A stretch of 37,728 nt of DNA from Flavobacteriaceae bacterium. Lineage in GTDB: Bacteria; Bacteroidota; Bacteroidia; Flavobacteriales; Flavobacteriaceae. Positions 37,134-37,728 of the stretch are shown one piece after another. The stretch lies in assembly GCA_030065775.1 (NCBI GenBank), contig JASJDL010000004.1:1-37728 (forward strand), given 5' to 3'. The first letter of the stretch is position 1. Every line of letters starts with the position of its first letter. The notes below the pieces were generated by a model. The model had not been told where the DNA came from and did not search any database. It worked only from the letters and a program-made list of their open reading frames with translations. Both the position numbers and the translations under genes were made by a program.

Positions 37134-37728
37134 ATGAAAAAAGGGTTAATAGTATTAATAATACTTGCAATTGTTGGCTTCGGTTTATATAATTGGGCGG
37201 TGGGATTTAATAATACTGCAGTTGAGCATGAAGCAAATGCTAAAACTGCTTGGTCTAATGTTGAAAGTTCATATCAACGAAGAAATGACCTTATCGGGAA
37301 CCTTGTAAAAACGGTTCAAGGGGCTGCCGATTTTGAAAAGGAAACTTTAGAAAGTGTCATTAGCGCTCGTGCTAAAGCAACACAGACTACCATAGACCCT
37401 ACCAATATCACAGCTGAAAATATGGCTGCTTTTCAGGAAGCCCAACAAGGATTAAGCGGTGCACTTTCAAGATTACTAGTTACGGTTGAGCGTTATCCTG
37501 AATTGAAAGCGAATCAGAATTTCTTAGAATTACAAGCGCAATTGGAAGGAACTGAAAATAGAATTAACGTGGCCCGCGACAGATATAATGAAGCAGTGAA
37601 TACATATGATATTTTTACGACGAAATTTCCCGGTAAGTTGTTGGCTGGATTATTTGGTTTTGAAGAAATGCCTCGCTATAAATCAGATCCAGGCTCAGAA
37701 AAAGCCCCGGATGTTAATTTTGATTTTG
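37134..37728 (+). CDS. lemA: LemA family protein, partial at the right edge
   Basis: Manual translation MKKGLIVLIILAIVGFGLYNWAVGFNNTAVEHEANAKTAWSNVESSYQRRNDLIGNLVKTVQGAADFEKETLESVISARAKAT..., open to the edge. Confidence 0.93.
   Translation, partial: MKKGLIVLIILAIVGFGLYNWAVGFNNTAVEHEANAKTAWSNVESSYQRRNDLIGNLVKTVQGAADFEKETLESVISARAKATQTTIDPTNITAENMAAFQEAQQGLSGALSRLLVTVERYPELKANQNFLELQAQLEGTENRINVARDRYNEAVNTYDIFTTKFPGKLLAGLFGFEEMPRYKSDPGSEKAPDVNFDF

Noticed and set aside
1-37728. CRISPR arrays, rRNA genes, IS-element terminal repeats, retron-like or DGR structures
   Set aside because: No regularly spaced repeats, rRNA sequence, transposase, reverse transcriptase or template/variable repeat pair seen on reading.

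Overview
AT-rich Bacteroidota (Flavobacteriaceae-like) chromosomal window. The left ~19.6 kb looks like part of an integrated mobile element. It abuts the 3' end of tRNA-Arg(ACG) (19615-19688, minus) and carries a tyrosine integrase (18140-19402), an RteC-like regulator, a small Xis-like HTH protein, a replication-type protein and a DnaC/IstB-like ATPase. Its cargo is a block of secreted, regulatory and oxidoreductase-type genes (7.8-17.9 kb). At the far left is an operon encoding a TrlF-like PHP+SMC-type ATPase, a putative MukF/MksF-like kleisin and a truncated MukE/MksE-like protein that runs off the window edge. The left element boundary is not visible. The right ~18 kb is mostly ordinary chromosome: a BlaR1/BlaI/serine-hydrolase operon, a Na+/Ca2+ exchanger, GSII and GSIII glutamine synthetases, an M20 amidohydrolase, a MORN-repeat protein, rhodanese, a GSCFA protein, AlaS, an M23 peptidase, a MerR regulator and LemA. 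The best candidates for something undescribed are (1) the TrlF + MksF/MksE-like operon as a possible variant condensin/Wadjet-like defence module, and (2) two 26-bp dyads of identical geometry between the rteC-like and xis-like genes. All family calls come from reading motifs; no database search was run.
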